From: Affinundibacterium flavidum
GTDB lineage: Bacteria; Pseudomonadota; Gammaproteobacteria; Burkholderiales; Burkholderiaceae_D
Direction of reading: 5' to 3'
Length of the DNA: 64,000 bases
NCBI RefSeq assembly: GCF_014284175.1
Contig: NZ_JACOGA010000019.1
Location: forward strand, 1 to 64,000
Of the stretch, positions 28,340 through 35,696 are shown piece after piece (positions within the stretch are counted from its first letter, which is position 1; each line of letters opens with the position of its first letter). The translations under genes and the position numbers were made by a program. A model generated the notes under the pieces. The model did no database searches and had not been told where the DNA came from. It worked only from the letters and a program-made list of their open reading frames with translations.

Positions 28340-28582
28340 GATTGAATTTGCACCAATTTTATAAAGAAAACTTAAAAAAGCATTGAAAAAGAGCAAATGA
28401 CGGTACTTGTTAGGGCGAATTTTGATACTTTCCAGATAGCATTAAGTTTCCCTAGCATAAGACCAATGATTCGCCTACTATGCATATTCAGATTTCGTGT
28501 GAGCTTGTTTATCATCTCTTCACGCATCTCCTCCGTCACTCCAAGTGACTTCTTCCCGAAGCCTAGACTTCGGGTTTTTTTT
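28340..28582 (+). ncRNA. candidate small RNA ending in an orphan terminator
   Basis: A strong rho-independent terminator (28555-28582) has no rightward gene ahead of it for at least 350 bp; the only gene there (OsmC) is read the other way. A possible promoter with TTGTGG and TATAAA lies at about 28336-28363. The sequence ahead of the terminator contains ATCTCCTCCGTCACTCC (28526-28542), a CU-rich stretch complementary to Shine-Dalgarno sequences, as in many base-pairing RNAs. The 5' end is a guess. Confidence 0.35.
28555..28582 (+). terminator. orphan rho-independent terminator
   Basis: CCCGAAG (28555-28561) pairs with CTTCGGG (28568-28574) around a 6-base loop, followed by eight T. No rightward gene precedes it. 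Confidence 0.85.
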
Positions 28583-28675
28583 GCCCAAAAGGACTGCATT
28601 TATCTCGTTTAGACGTGAAATGACGACGAAATCTACGGAGAATTTCCCTAAGCCTGCCTAAAACTTAAACAGTGC

Positions 28676-28704
28676 TTGCACTAAGTCTTTGAAAATACTA
28701 TAAT
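28676..28704 (+). promoter_or_regulatory. sigma-70 promoter of rplM-rpsI
   Basis: TTGCAC (28676-28681) and a perfect TATAAT (28699-28704) are 17 bp apart. This fits a strong ribosomal protein promoter and gives a leader of about 105 bases before rplM. Confidence 0.85.
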
Positions 28705-28748
28705 TTCCGACTCTCTGTTCGCCCAGGAGAGAATTTAACAAGGGAGCG

Positions 28749-28794
28749 TCTGCTAGATGTAATTAGCAGAACCACCGAAATCAGGGTGTTTTTT
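28749..28794 (+). promoter_or_regulatory. structured rplM leader with possible attenuator
   Basis: A perfect 7-bp stem TCTGCTA / TAGCAGA (28749-28770) is followed by a second short stem CACC/GGTG and six T (28773-28794), about 20 bases before the rplM ribosome site. Ribosomal protein operons are commonly autoregulated through such leaders; that role here is inferred. Confidence 0.5.
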
Positions 28795-28816
28795 ATCTTT
28801 TTATTTAGGATTCAAC

Positions 28817-29245
28817 ATGAAAACCTTTTCCGCTAAGGGCCATGAGGTTCAGCGCGACTGGTTCGTGATTGACGCGACAGACAAAGTTCTCGGACGTGTT
28901 GCCAGCGAAGTGGCACTCCGTTTACGCGGCAAGCATAAACCAGAATTTACTCCACACGTCGACACGGGCGATTTCATCGTCGTAGTTAATGCAGCTAAAC
29001 TGCGCGTGACTGGTACTAAAGCTCTGAACAAGATTTACTATCGTCATACTGGATACCCAGGTGGTATCTACGAAACGAACTTCCAAAAAATGCAAGCTCG
29101 CTTCCCAGGTCGCGCATTAGAGAAGGCTGTTAAAGGCATGTTGCCTAAAGGCCCACTCGGTTACGCAATGATCAAGAAGTTGAAAGTGTACGCAGATGCA
29201 ACGCATCCGCATGCAGCTCAGCAACCACAAGTACTCGACATCTAA
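28817..29245 (+). CDS. rplM: 50S ribosomal protein L13
   Basis: A 142-residue protein of full family length, starting MKTFSAKGHEVQRDWFVIDATDKVLGRVAS, with the L13 signature KMLPKGPLGYAMIKKLKVYA near the C-terminus (here VKGMLPKGPLGYAM). It is an early-assembly 50S protein. TAGGA precedes the ATG. It is the first gene of the rplM-rpsI operon, driven by the promoter at 28676. Confidence 0.98.
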   Translation: MKTFSAKGHEVQRDWFVIDATDKVLGRVASEVALRLRGKHKPEFTPHVDTGDFIVVVNAAKLRVTGTKALNKIYYRHTGYPGGIYETNFQKMQARFPGRALEKAVKGMLPKGPLGYAMIKKLKVYADATHPHAAQQPQVLDI

Positions 29246-29254
29246 GGAATAGCC

Positions 29255-29647
29255 ATGATCGGTAATTACAACTACGGAACTGGCCGTCGCAAGAGCGCAG
29301 TTGCTCGCGTATTCCTGAAAACAGGTAGCGGCAAGATTGTTGTCAACGGCAAACCAGCTGACGAATATTTCTCTCGTAAAACTGGCTTGATGGTTATTCG
29401 TCAACCACTCGAGTTGACTAATCACCTCGAAACATTCGACATCATGATCAATGTACACGGTGGTGGTGAATCCGGCCAATACGGCGCGGTTCGTCACGGT
29501 ATCACACGTGCTTTGATCGACTACGATGCAACTTTGAAATCTGAATTGTCCAAAGCTGGCTTCGTTACTCGTGATGCTCGTGAAGTTGAACGTAAAAAAG
29601 TTGGTTTGCGCAAAGCACGTCGCGCAAAACAATTCTCCAAGCGTTAA
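29255..29647 (+). CDS. rpsI: 30S ribosomal protein S9
   Basis: A 130-residue protein (full length) with the S9 start NYNYGTGRRKSAVARVFL and the universally conserved basic C-terminal tail RKKVGLRKARRAKQFSKR, whose last Arg reaches the ribosomal P site. It is 9 bp after rplM with AAGGA as ribosome site and ends at a strong terminator. Confidence 0.98.
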   Translation: MIGNYNYGTGRRKSAVARVFLKTGSGKIVVNGKPADEYFSRKTGLMVIRQPLELTNHLETFDIMINVHGGGESGQYGAVRHGITRALIDYDATLKSELSKAGFVTRDAREVERKKVGLRKARRAKQFSKR

Positions 29648-29680
29648 TTTGCTTTTTGCAGATTTCTGCTGGAACAAAAA

Positions 29681-29707
29681 ACCGCCAAATTTTTGGCGGT
29701 TTTTTTT
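29681..29707 (+). terminator. rho-independent terminator of rplM-rpsI
   Basis: ACCGCCAAA pairs with TTGGCGGT followed by eight T, with a preceding A tract. Confidence 0.92.
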
Positions 29708-29738
29708 CGCCTTCACATTAATTGACCACGTGAGATGA

Positions 29739-29854
29739 AAACCCCTCAACGCCGAGGCGCAAAGACGCTGAGGAGCGCCGAGATTTTGTACTAAGTAGAA
29801 TAAATGCAGAGGAGCTACTTATTATTTTCTCCGCGCCTCGGCGTTGAGGGGTTT
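29739..29854. repeat. long-armed inverted repeat element
   Basis: Perfect 22-bp arms at 29739-29760 and 29833-29854 (they contain CAACGCCGAGGCGC / GCGCCTCGGCGTTG) flank 72 bp. The inner left flank AAAGACGCTGAGGAGCGCCGAG adds partial self-complementarity. It looks like an interspersed extragenic repeat inserted after the rpsI terminator. Confidence 0.75.
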
Positions 29855-29914
29855 CAAGCTTTTAAGCGAGGCTGATGTTGAATAAGGCACTTTCATTTGG
29901 TGTAATCGTCTATT

Positions 29915-30044
29915 GAGACCTTTGCACAACCGTAGCGAGCGGTCGAAGTTTGAGCCGAGAAGCGCACCTGTGCTAGAGCACAGTGACGCATTTGCAAATA
30001 GCAGGCTCGAAATTCGGTCGCGCAGTAGGTTGTGCGGAGGTCTC
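29915..30044. mobile_element. MITE-like element copy 1 with target duplication
   Basis: 130 bp bounded by GAGACCTTTGCACAAC and its imperfect inverse (ends ...GTTGTGCGGAGGTCTC), flanked by a direct repeat CTATT on both sides (29910-29914, 30045-30049). It is about 65-70% similar to the copy at 31987-32107. The termini resemble those of IS5-group elements; there is no coding capacity, so it would be a non-autonomous derivative. Confidence 0.6.
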
Positions 30045-30124
30045 CTATTGGGAATTCAGGTTTCGACTGCTAGAATGCACGCATAATTTCTTAATGGCAT
30101 CAGCTTAAGTCTAGGACAGTAAAA

Positions 30125-31162
30125 ATGATCAAAATCGGTATCGTAGGTGGAACGGGTTATACAGGCGTGGAGTTGCTCAGAATTTTAGCGACGCACCCAC
30201 AAGCGCAATTGACTGCCATTACTTCGCGTAAAGAAGATGGCGTACCAGTTGCTCAGATGTATCCATCCTTGCGTGGCCGTGTTGATCTGGCGTTTTCTTC
30301 GCCCGATAAAGCGAACTTAAATGAGTGCGATGTGGTGTTCTTTGCGACTCCACATGGCGTGGCAATGGCACAGGCACCGGAGCTATTAGCCAATGGCGTG
30401 AAGGTCATTGATCTCGCTGCGGACTTCCGTATGCAAGATGTGGCACAGTTTGAAAAATGGTATGGTATGGAACATAGCTGCAAAGACTTATTGTCAGAGG
30501 CTGTGTATGGTTTGCCTGAACTGAATCGTGACAAAATTAAGAGCGCACGTTTGATTGGGAATCCTGGTTGTTATCCAACGACCATGCAACTGGGTTTCGC
30601 ACCTTTATTGAAAGCTGGCGTGATTGATGCCGGCAATCTGATCGCCGATTGTAAGTCCGGTGTTTCGGGGGCGGGTCGCAAAGCAGAAATCGGGATTTTG
30701 TTTTCAGAATCTAGCGACAGCTTTAAGGCTTACGGTGTGGCTGGACATCGCCATACACCTGAGACTATCGAGCAACTACAACATCTGACACAAGACAAAG
30801 TCAGTCTCCTATTTACGCCGCACTTAGTGCCTATGATACGTGGCATGCATTCCACTTTATACGCACAGTTGACGCAAGAGATTAGCAATGAAGCTTTACA
30901 GGCCTTGTTTGAAGATGCTTACAAAGACGAGACCTTCGTTGACGTCATGCCATTTGGATCACACCCAGAGACGCGCTCAACTCGTGCTTCGAATATGCTG
31001 CGAATCGCTGTGCATCGTCCGGGTAATGGCAAGCATGTCGTGATTTTGGTGGTTCAGGATAATCTGGTCAAAGGTGCATCCGGTCAGGCAGTACAGTGCA
31101 TGAATATCATGTTTGGTTTGGATGAAAGCACTGGCTTACAGCATGTGCCAGTGAATCCATAA
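30125..31162 (+). CDS. argC: N-acetyl-gamma-glutamyl-phosphate reductase
   Basis: A 345-residue enzyme of arginine biosynthesis. It reduces N-acetylglutamyl phosphate to the semialdehyde with NADPH. The NADP loop GIVGGTGYTGVELLRIL is at the N-terminus, the active-site Cys lies in GNPGCYPTTMQLG (about residue 149), and the catalytic His region is GVAGHRHTPE. AGGA lies 9 bp before the ATG. It starts a group with the DUF6776-like gene 20 bp downstream. Confidence 0.97.
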   Translation: MIKIGIVGGTGYTGVELLRILATHPQAQLTAITSRKEDGVPVAQMYPSLRGRVDLAFSSPDKANLNECDVVFFATPHGVAMAQAPELLANGVKVIDLAADFRMQDVAQFEKWYGMEHSCKDLLSEAVYGLPELNRDKIKSARLIGNPGCYPTTMQLGFAPLLKAGVIDAGNLIADCKSGVSGAGRKAEIGILFSESSDSFKAYGVAGHRHTPETIEQLQHLTQDKVSLLFTPHLVPMIRGMHSTLYAQLTQEISNEALQALFEDAYKDETFVDVMPFGSHPETRSTRASNMLRIAVHRPGNGKHVVILVVQDNLVKGASGQAVQCMNIMFGLDESTGLQHVPVNP

Positions 31163-31182
31163 GCCGCCCCCACATCACTACC

Positions 31183-31908
31183 ATGCCAGTTTCTAAATTC
31201 TTTCATCGACGTATTACCGCGTCCAAGATGACGATCAACCAGCATTTGCCTTGGCCAATTAAGTTCGCCTTAATTGCCGTGGTGATAGGTGTTGGCGGTG
31301 CAATTGCGATGTGGACTTATGATATGGGACGCAGTTTTGCCTTTGGCCCTAAGTTTTCACCGGAGCAAATGACAGCTTTGCAAGATAAAGTGGCGAGTTT
31401 GAGTGCCGAGCGTGATAAGTTGCAAGCGGCCGCTGCGACCATCGAAAGTCAGCAAAATATTGAAAAATCGATACAGAAACAATTGACCGATCAGATTAAT
31501 AGCCTGACTGCAGAAAATAACCGGATTAAAGATGATCTGGCATTTTTTGAAAGCTTGATGCCTTCGGCTGCTCGTCCGCAAGGGATTACTTTGCAAAAAT
31601 CTAAGATCGAAATGGCTGGTCAAAATCAATTGCGTTACCGTACTTTAGTCATGCAAGGCGGCAAGGCCATGCGTGAATTTTCTGGTGAAATGCATATCAG
31701 CTTGACACTAGTTCAAGCTGGAAAACCTGTTATGATGGAATTTCCTGACCCTAAAGCAGGTGAAGCAGCAAAATTAAAACTCTCGTTCAAGCAGTATCAG
31801 AGGCTTGAAGGGCAAATTACTTTGCCAGAGGGAGCAACAGTAAAATCAGCACAAATGACAGTTCTCGAAAAAGGCGAATTACGGGCAAAGCAGTCACTGA
31901 GTCTGTAA
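31183..31908 (+). CDS. DUF6776-like membrane-anchored coiled-coil protein
   Basis: A 241-residue protein. Cytoplasmic N-terminus, one membrane helix (about 27-47, FALIAVVIGVGGAIAMWTYD), then a coiled coil (about 60-125, LQDKVASLSAERDKLQAAAATI) and a beta-rich C-terminal domain. This is the layout of DUF6776 proteins found between argC and erpA in Burkholderiales; function unknown. An internal ATG at 31228 is an alternative start; neither has a good ribosome site. Confidence 0.8.
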   Translation: MPVSKFFHRRITASKMTINQHLPWPIKFALIAVVIGVGGAIAMWTYDMGRSFAFGPKFSPEQMTALQDKVASLSAERDKLQAAAATIESQQNIEKSIQKQLTDQINSLTAENNRIKDDLAFFESLMPSAARPQGITLQKSKIEMAGQNQLRYRTLVMQGGKAMREFSGEMHISLTLVQAGKPVMMEFPDPKAGEAAKLKLSFKQYQRLEGQITLPEGATVKSAQMTVLEKGELRAKQSLSL

Positions 31909-31986
31909 GCGCAATAGTCTTATTTCTGGCCTATAGTGAATAGAGTGAATGCAGTGAAATAAGAATATGCTTTTATTAAACACCGT

Positions 31987-32107
31987 GAGACTTTCGCACG
32001 AGTGTCGCGAGCACCTAAAGTTTGGATCGAGAAGTGCACCTGTGCTCTTGCATAGCGAGCATCGCAGAGTCAAAATTTGGGCGCGAAGTAGCTCGTGCAA
32101 AGGTCTC
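31987..32107. mobile_element. MITE-like element copy 2
   Basis: 121 bp with termini GAGACTTTCGCAC and (inverse) GAGACCTTTGCAC, and an inner GAGAAGTGCACCTGTGCT shared with copy 1 (GAGAAGCGCACCTGTGCT). No clear target duplication. It occupies nearly the whole gap before the bactofilin gene, so its right end lies only 35 bp from that start codon. Confidence 0.55.
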
Positions 32108-32142
32108 ATTGTCAATATTCTAAAAAAGATAGAGGAGTTTGC

Positions 32143-32529
32143 ATGTTTAATCGTAAAAACAAGAGCACTATTGATAGCCTGATCGGATCTAGTACCAGTA
32201 TAGAGGGCGATATTCACTTTAAAGGTGGATTGCGGATTGATGGTCATGTGAAAGGCAATGTCTTCGCAGAAGCAGGTACAGCGAGTATTTTGGTCATTTC
32301 TGAACAAGCGGTGATCGACGGCGAAGTGCGTGCTGGCCACGTTGTCGTGAATGGCGTGATTAATGGCCCTGTGTTTTCGACAGAATTAATTGAATTACAA
32401 AGCAAAGCCAGAATTTCTGGTGACGTGGTGTATAAAGCATTAGAAATGATGAACGGTGCCTTAGTTTCAGGAAAGCTTGCGCATGATCAAAATGCGGAGC
32501 CAGTTTTGAAGTTGGCCGCATCCAACTAG
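32143..32529 (+). CDS. bactofilin (polymer-forming cytoskeletal protein)
   Basis: A 128-residue bactofilin starting MFNRKNKSTIDSLIGSSTSIEGDI. The central beta-helix repeats are visible (VKGNVFAEAGTASILVI, VIDGEVRAGHVVVNGVINGPV, ISGDVVYKALEMMNGALVSG), flanked by short disordered tails. Bactofilins polymerise without nucleotide and organise cell-shape and envelope proteins. The start is fixed by GAGGAG 6 bp upstream; an earlier frame start would reach into the repeat element. Confidence 0.93.
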   Translation: MFNRKNKSTIDSLIGSSTSIEGDIHFKGGLRIDGHVKGNVFAEAGTASILVISEQAVIDGEVRAGHVVVNGVINGPVFSTELIELQSKARISGDVVYKALEMMNGALVSGKLAHDQNAEPVLKLAASN

Positions 32530-32597
32530 GTTTGTAAATACGGTCTATAATAGCAGCCTGATTTGAACGAATTTGAATTAACAAGCAGGAGTCAATT

Positions 32598-32948
32598 ATG
32601 AACGCTGTTACCGATATGCCATCCCCAATTATCTTCACTGATAGTGCCGCCTCTAAAGTAGCACAACTGATCGAAGAAGAAGGTAATCCAGATTTGAAAT
32701 TACGTGTATTCGTGCAAGGTGGCGGATGCTCAGGTTTTCAGTATGGTTTCACCTTCGATGAAGTCACCAATGAAGACGACACCGTCATGGATAAAAATGG
32801 TGTGCAATTATTGATTGATGCAATGAGCTACCAATATCTGGTTGGTGCAGAAATCGATTACAAAGATGATTTAGAAGGCGCACAGTTTGTGATTAAAAAT
32901 CCAAATGCACAATCAACTTGTGGTTGCGGATCTTCATTTTCCGCATAA
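32598..32948 (+). CDS. erpA: iron-sulfur cluster insertion protein ErpA
   Basis: A 116-residue A-type carrier. The three cluster-binding Cys are Cys44 (GGGCSGFQYGF) and Cys108, Cys110 (STCGCGSSF). ErpA delivers 4Fe-4S clusters to apo-enzymes such as those of isoprenoid synthesis and respiration. AGGAG precedes the ATG and a TATAAT-like box lies at 32546-32551, so it may have its own promoter. It ends at a strong terminator. Confidence 0.97.
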   Translation: MNAVTDMPSPIIFTDSAASKVAQLIEEEGNPDLKLRVFVQGGGCSGFQYGFTFDEVTNEDDTVMDKNGVQLLIDAMSYQYLVGAEIDYKDDLEGAQFVIKNPNAQSTCGCGSSFSA

Positions 32949-32969
32949 GCCTGCTTCACTATGCATACC

Positions 32970-32997
32970 AAAAAAAGACGCTTCGGCGTCTTTTTTT
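32970..32997. terminator. rho-independent terminator
   Basis: GACGC (32977-32981), TTCG loop, GCGTC (32986-32990), with seven A before and seven T after. Confidence 0.92.
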
Positions 32998-33110
32998 ATA
33001 GGTAAAATTATTTCTCACTCACAAACTCTAGCGCACAGGCTACACTCGTCATGAAGCTTGCCAAGACTAATTGATAGATGAAAATGCATGACCATTACAA
33101 GAGGTAAAAG

Positions 33111-34577
33111 ATGGAGAGTTCAAAGCTAAGAACGGCTATCGTCAAAGCCTTACGTCAAGTCATTCCCGCGCATTGCATACTGGCGGATGCCGAAGATACT
33201 CGTCCCTATGAATGCGATTCTTTGAGCACATATAAACAATTGCCATTGGTCGTCGCGTTGCCAGAAAATGAAGCGCAGATAGTCGCCATCCTTAAAGTCT
33301 GTCGCGAATTACAAGTCACCATTGTGCCGCGTGGTGCTGGTACCGGATTATCAGGTGGCGCGACACCGATAGAAAACGGTGTCGTCTTATCGACCGCCAG
33401 GTTGAATAAAATCATCGAAATTAATCCCTACGCACGAACCGCCAAAGTGCAGCCCGGTGTGCGGAATCTGGCGATTTCTGATGCGGCTGCGAGTAGTGGT
33501 TTGTATTACGCGCCCGATCCTTCATCGCAGTTAGCTTGCACCATAGGCGGCAATGTCGCAGAAAATGCTGGTGGTGTGCATTGTCTGAAGTACGGTCTGA
33601 CCGTTCACAATGTCTTACATGTGCGGATTGCGACGATAGACGGTGATATTTTGGAGTTGGGGAGTGAAGCACTCGATGCGCCCGGTTTAGATTTACTGGC
33701 GGTGTTCATCGGTTCCGAAGGTATGCTCGGCATCGTCACAGAAATCACCGTCAAGTTAATTCCTAAGGCACAGACGGCGCAAGTCATCATGGCATCCTTT
33801 AGTGAAGTCGAACAAGCTGGTCACGCAGTGGCTCAAGTGATTGCAGAGGGTATTATTCCGGCCGGTTTAGAAATGATGGATCAGACTTCAATCAAGATGG
33901 TCGAGCCCTTTGTGCATGCAGGTTACGACATGAGTGCGGCGGCGATTTTGTTATGCGAAGCGGACGGCAATCCTGAGGAAGTCGCGGAAGAAATCATGCG
34001 TATGAGTGCGGTATTGAATGCGGCGGGGGCAAGCAATCTGACCGTTTCATTTAGCGAAGCAGAGCGTTTGAAATTATGGTCGGGACGTAAAAATGCATTT
34101 CCTGCGGCAGGTCGAATTTCGCCCGATTATTACTGTGTCGATGGCACCATTCCGCGCAAACATCTGGCGCAAGTCTTACGCGCGATCACTGAGATGGAAG
34201 GTCGCTACCAGATGGTTTGCGCAAATGTCTTCCATGCGGGCGATGGTAATTTACATCCATTGATTTTATTCGATGCGAATCATGTTGGTGCTTTTGAAAA
34301 AGCCGAAGCCTTTGGTGCGGAGATTCTGGAACTCTGTGTAAAACTAGGCGGCACGATCACTGGCGAACATGGCGTCGGTATCGAAAAACTTAATTCTATG
34401 TGTGTGCAATTTAACGCCGAAGAATTAGCGAGTTTTATGGCCGTTAAACACGCGTTTGATCCTCACAATTTACTTAATCCAACCAAAGGTATTCCTAGTC
34501 TGAATCGTTGTGCTGAGTTTGGTCGTATGCATGTCAGCAACGGTAGTATAAGCTTCCCTGACTTGCCACGCTTTTGA
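33111..34577 (+). CDS. glcD: glycolate oxidase subunit GlcD (FAD-linked)
   Basis: A 488-residue FAD enzyme of the VAO/PCMH superfamily. Its FAD-binding region includes VPRGAGTGLSGGATPI and GTIGGNVAENAGGVHCLKYG-like segments (here CTIGGNVAENAGG); the C-terminal FAD-linked oxidase domain ends GTITGEHGVGIEKL, typical of D-2-hydroxyacid dehydrogenases. With GlcE and GlcF it oxidises glycolate to glyoxylate and feeds electrons to the respiratory chain. AGAGG precedes the ATG. First gene of glcDEF. Confidence 0.95.
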   Translation: MESSKLRTAIVKALRQVIPAHCILADAEDTRPYECDSLSTYKQLPLVVALPENEAQIVAILKVCRELQVTIVPRGAGTGLSGGATPIENGVVLSTARLNKIIEINPYARTAKVQPGVRNLAISDAAASSGLYYAPDPSSQLACTIGGNVAENAGGVHCLKYGLTVHNVLHVRIATIDGDILELGSEALDAPGLDLLAVFIGSEGMLGIVTEITVKLIPKAQTAQVIMASFSEVEQAGHAVAQVIAEGIIPAGLEMMDQTSIKMVEPFVHAGYDMSAAAILLCEADGNPEEVAEEIMRMSAVLNAAGASNLTVSFSEAERLKLWSGRKNAFPAAGRISPDYYCVDGTIPRKHLAQVLRAITEMEGRYQMVCANVFHAGDGNLHPLILFDANHVGAFEKAEAFGAEILELCVKLGGTITGEHGVGIEKLNSMCVQFNAEELASFMAVKHAFDPHNLLNPTKGIPSLNRCAEFGRMHVSNGSISFPDLPRF

Positions 34578-34587
34578 GGTAGATGAA

Positions 34588-35652
34588 TTGGAAAAGGTAT
34601 TGCAAGAATTTCGCGAACAAATTTTAGCTGCCAGTGCAGCAGGTTCTGCCCTCCGCATACAAGGTGGCGCAAGCAAGTCTTGGTATGGCAATGTTTGTGA
34701 GGGGGAGATTTTAGATACGCGTGCTCATACCGGCGTGATCGCGTATGAGCCGACCGAACTCTATATCACCGCCCGTGCAGGTACGCCATTACTGGAGATC
34801 GAAAACCTGCTCGCGCAGCATGGGCAAATGCTGGCATTTGAACCACCGCATTTTGGCGCTACCGCAACAGTCGGCGGAATGGTTGCGGCTGGCTTATCCG
34901 GCCCCAGACGCGCTACCAGCGGCGCTTTACGTGACTTTGTACTGGGCGTATCGCTAATGAATGGCAAGGGTGAGTTTCTGCAATTCGGCGGACAGGTTAT
35001 GAAAAATGTCGCGGGTTATGATGTCTCTAGGTTGATGGCAGGCGCTATGGGGGAATTGGGTTTGTTACTCGATATTTCACTCAAGGTGATGCCGCGCCCT
35101 GTGGTCGAAACTAGCCTGGCATTTGCAATGTCAGAGGTCGATGCCTTGCATGCTTTGAATACTTGGGCGGGGCAAGCCTTGCCTATGTCTGCGAGTGCAT
35201 ATCACGCTGGACGACTCACAATACGCTTGTCAGGTTCGGAATCAGCTCTGCGTTTGGCGCGCGCTAAATTGGGCGGACAAGAACTTGGCGATATGCAAGC
35301 GTTCTGGACTAGCCTGCGCGAACAAGAGCATCAATTTTTTACGCCAGAAGAAGGTTTAGCGCTACTGCGTTTATCTTTGCCATCGAGCGCGCCAGAACTG
35401 AAGATACGGAGCAAAAATTTAATCGAGTGGGGCGGTGCGCAACGCTGGATTTGGACGCATGAACCGCTCAGTGCTGTGCGTGAGATGGTGCAAAATATGG
35501 GTGGTCATGTCACGCAATTTCGGTATGCCGATTCAAGCCAGCCGGTCTTCACGCCGCTTAATCCGGCGCTATTGAAGATACATCAGGAATTGAAAAAAGC
35601 CTTTGATCCTGCCGGTATTTTTAACCGTGGCCGTTTGTTTGCCAGTGCCTAA
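34588..35652 (+). CDS. glcE: glycolate oxidase subunit GlcE
   Basis: A 354-residue FAD-binding subunit. It has the N-terminal PCMH half of the family (IRIQGGASKSWYG-type start, here LRIQGGASKSWYG; GATVGGMVAAGLSGPRR) and a shorter C-terminal part. The start is a TTG at 34588, with GAGG 8 bp upstream overlapping the glcD stop; the resulting N-terminus MEKVLQEFREQILAA fits GlcE homologues, and no in-frame ATG is better placed. It is 10 bp after glcD. Confidence 0.93.
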   Translation: MEKVLQEFREQILAASAAGSALRIQGGASKSWYGNVCEGEILDTRAHTGVIAYEPTELYITARAGTPLLEIENLLAQHGQMLAFEPPHFGATATVGGMVAAGLSGPRRATSGALRDFVLGVSLMNGKGEFLQFGGQVMKNVAGYDVSRLMAGAMGELGLLLDISLKVMPRPVVETSLAFAMSEVDALHALNTWAGQALPMSASAYHAGRLTIRLSGSESALRLARAKLGGQELGDMQAFWTSLREQEHQFFTPEEGLALLRLSLPSSAPELKIRSKNLIEWGGAQRWIWTHEPLSAVREMVQNMGGHVTQFRYADSSQPVFTPLNPALLKIHQELKKAFDPAGIFNRGRLFASA

Positions 35653-35696
35653 ATTGATTAAGCTTAATCGTCTCATCAGAATGGTGATTACATCGT

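Larger units (their letters stand above)
28191..28675. other. intergenic region before rplM with an orphan terminator
   Basis: Apart from the terminator at 28555-28582 and the candidate transcript described separately, no protein gene is convincing; frames here are short, lack ribosome sites and run on both strands. Confidence 0.5.

Noticed and set aside
28397..28612. 71-residue rightward frame over the orphan terminator
   Set aside because: It reads through the terminator hairpin and lacks a ribosome site; the structure fits an RNA better than a protein.
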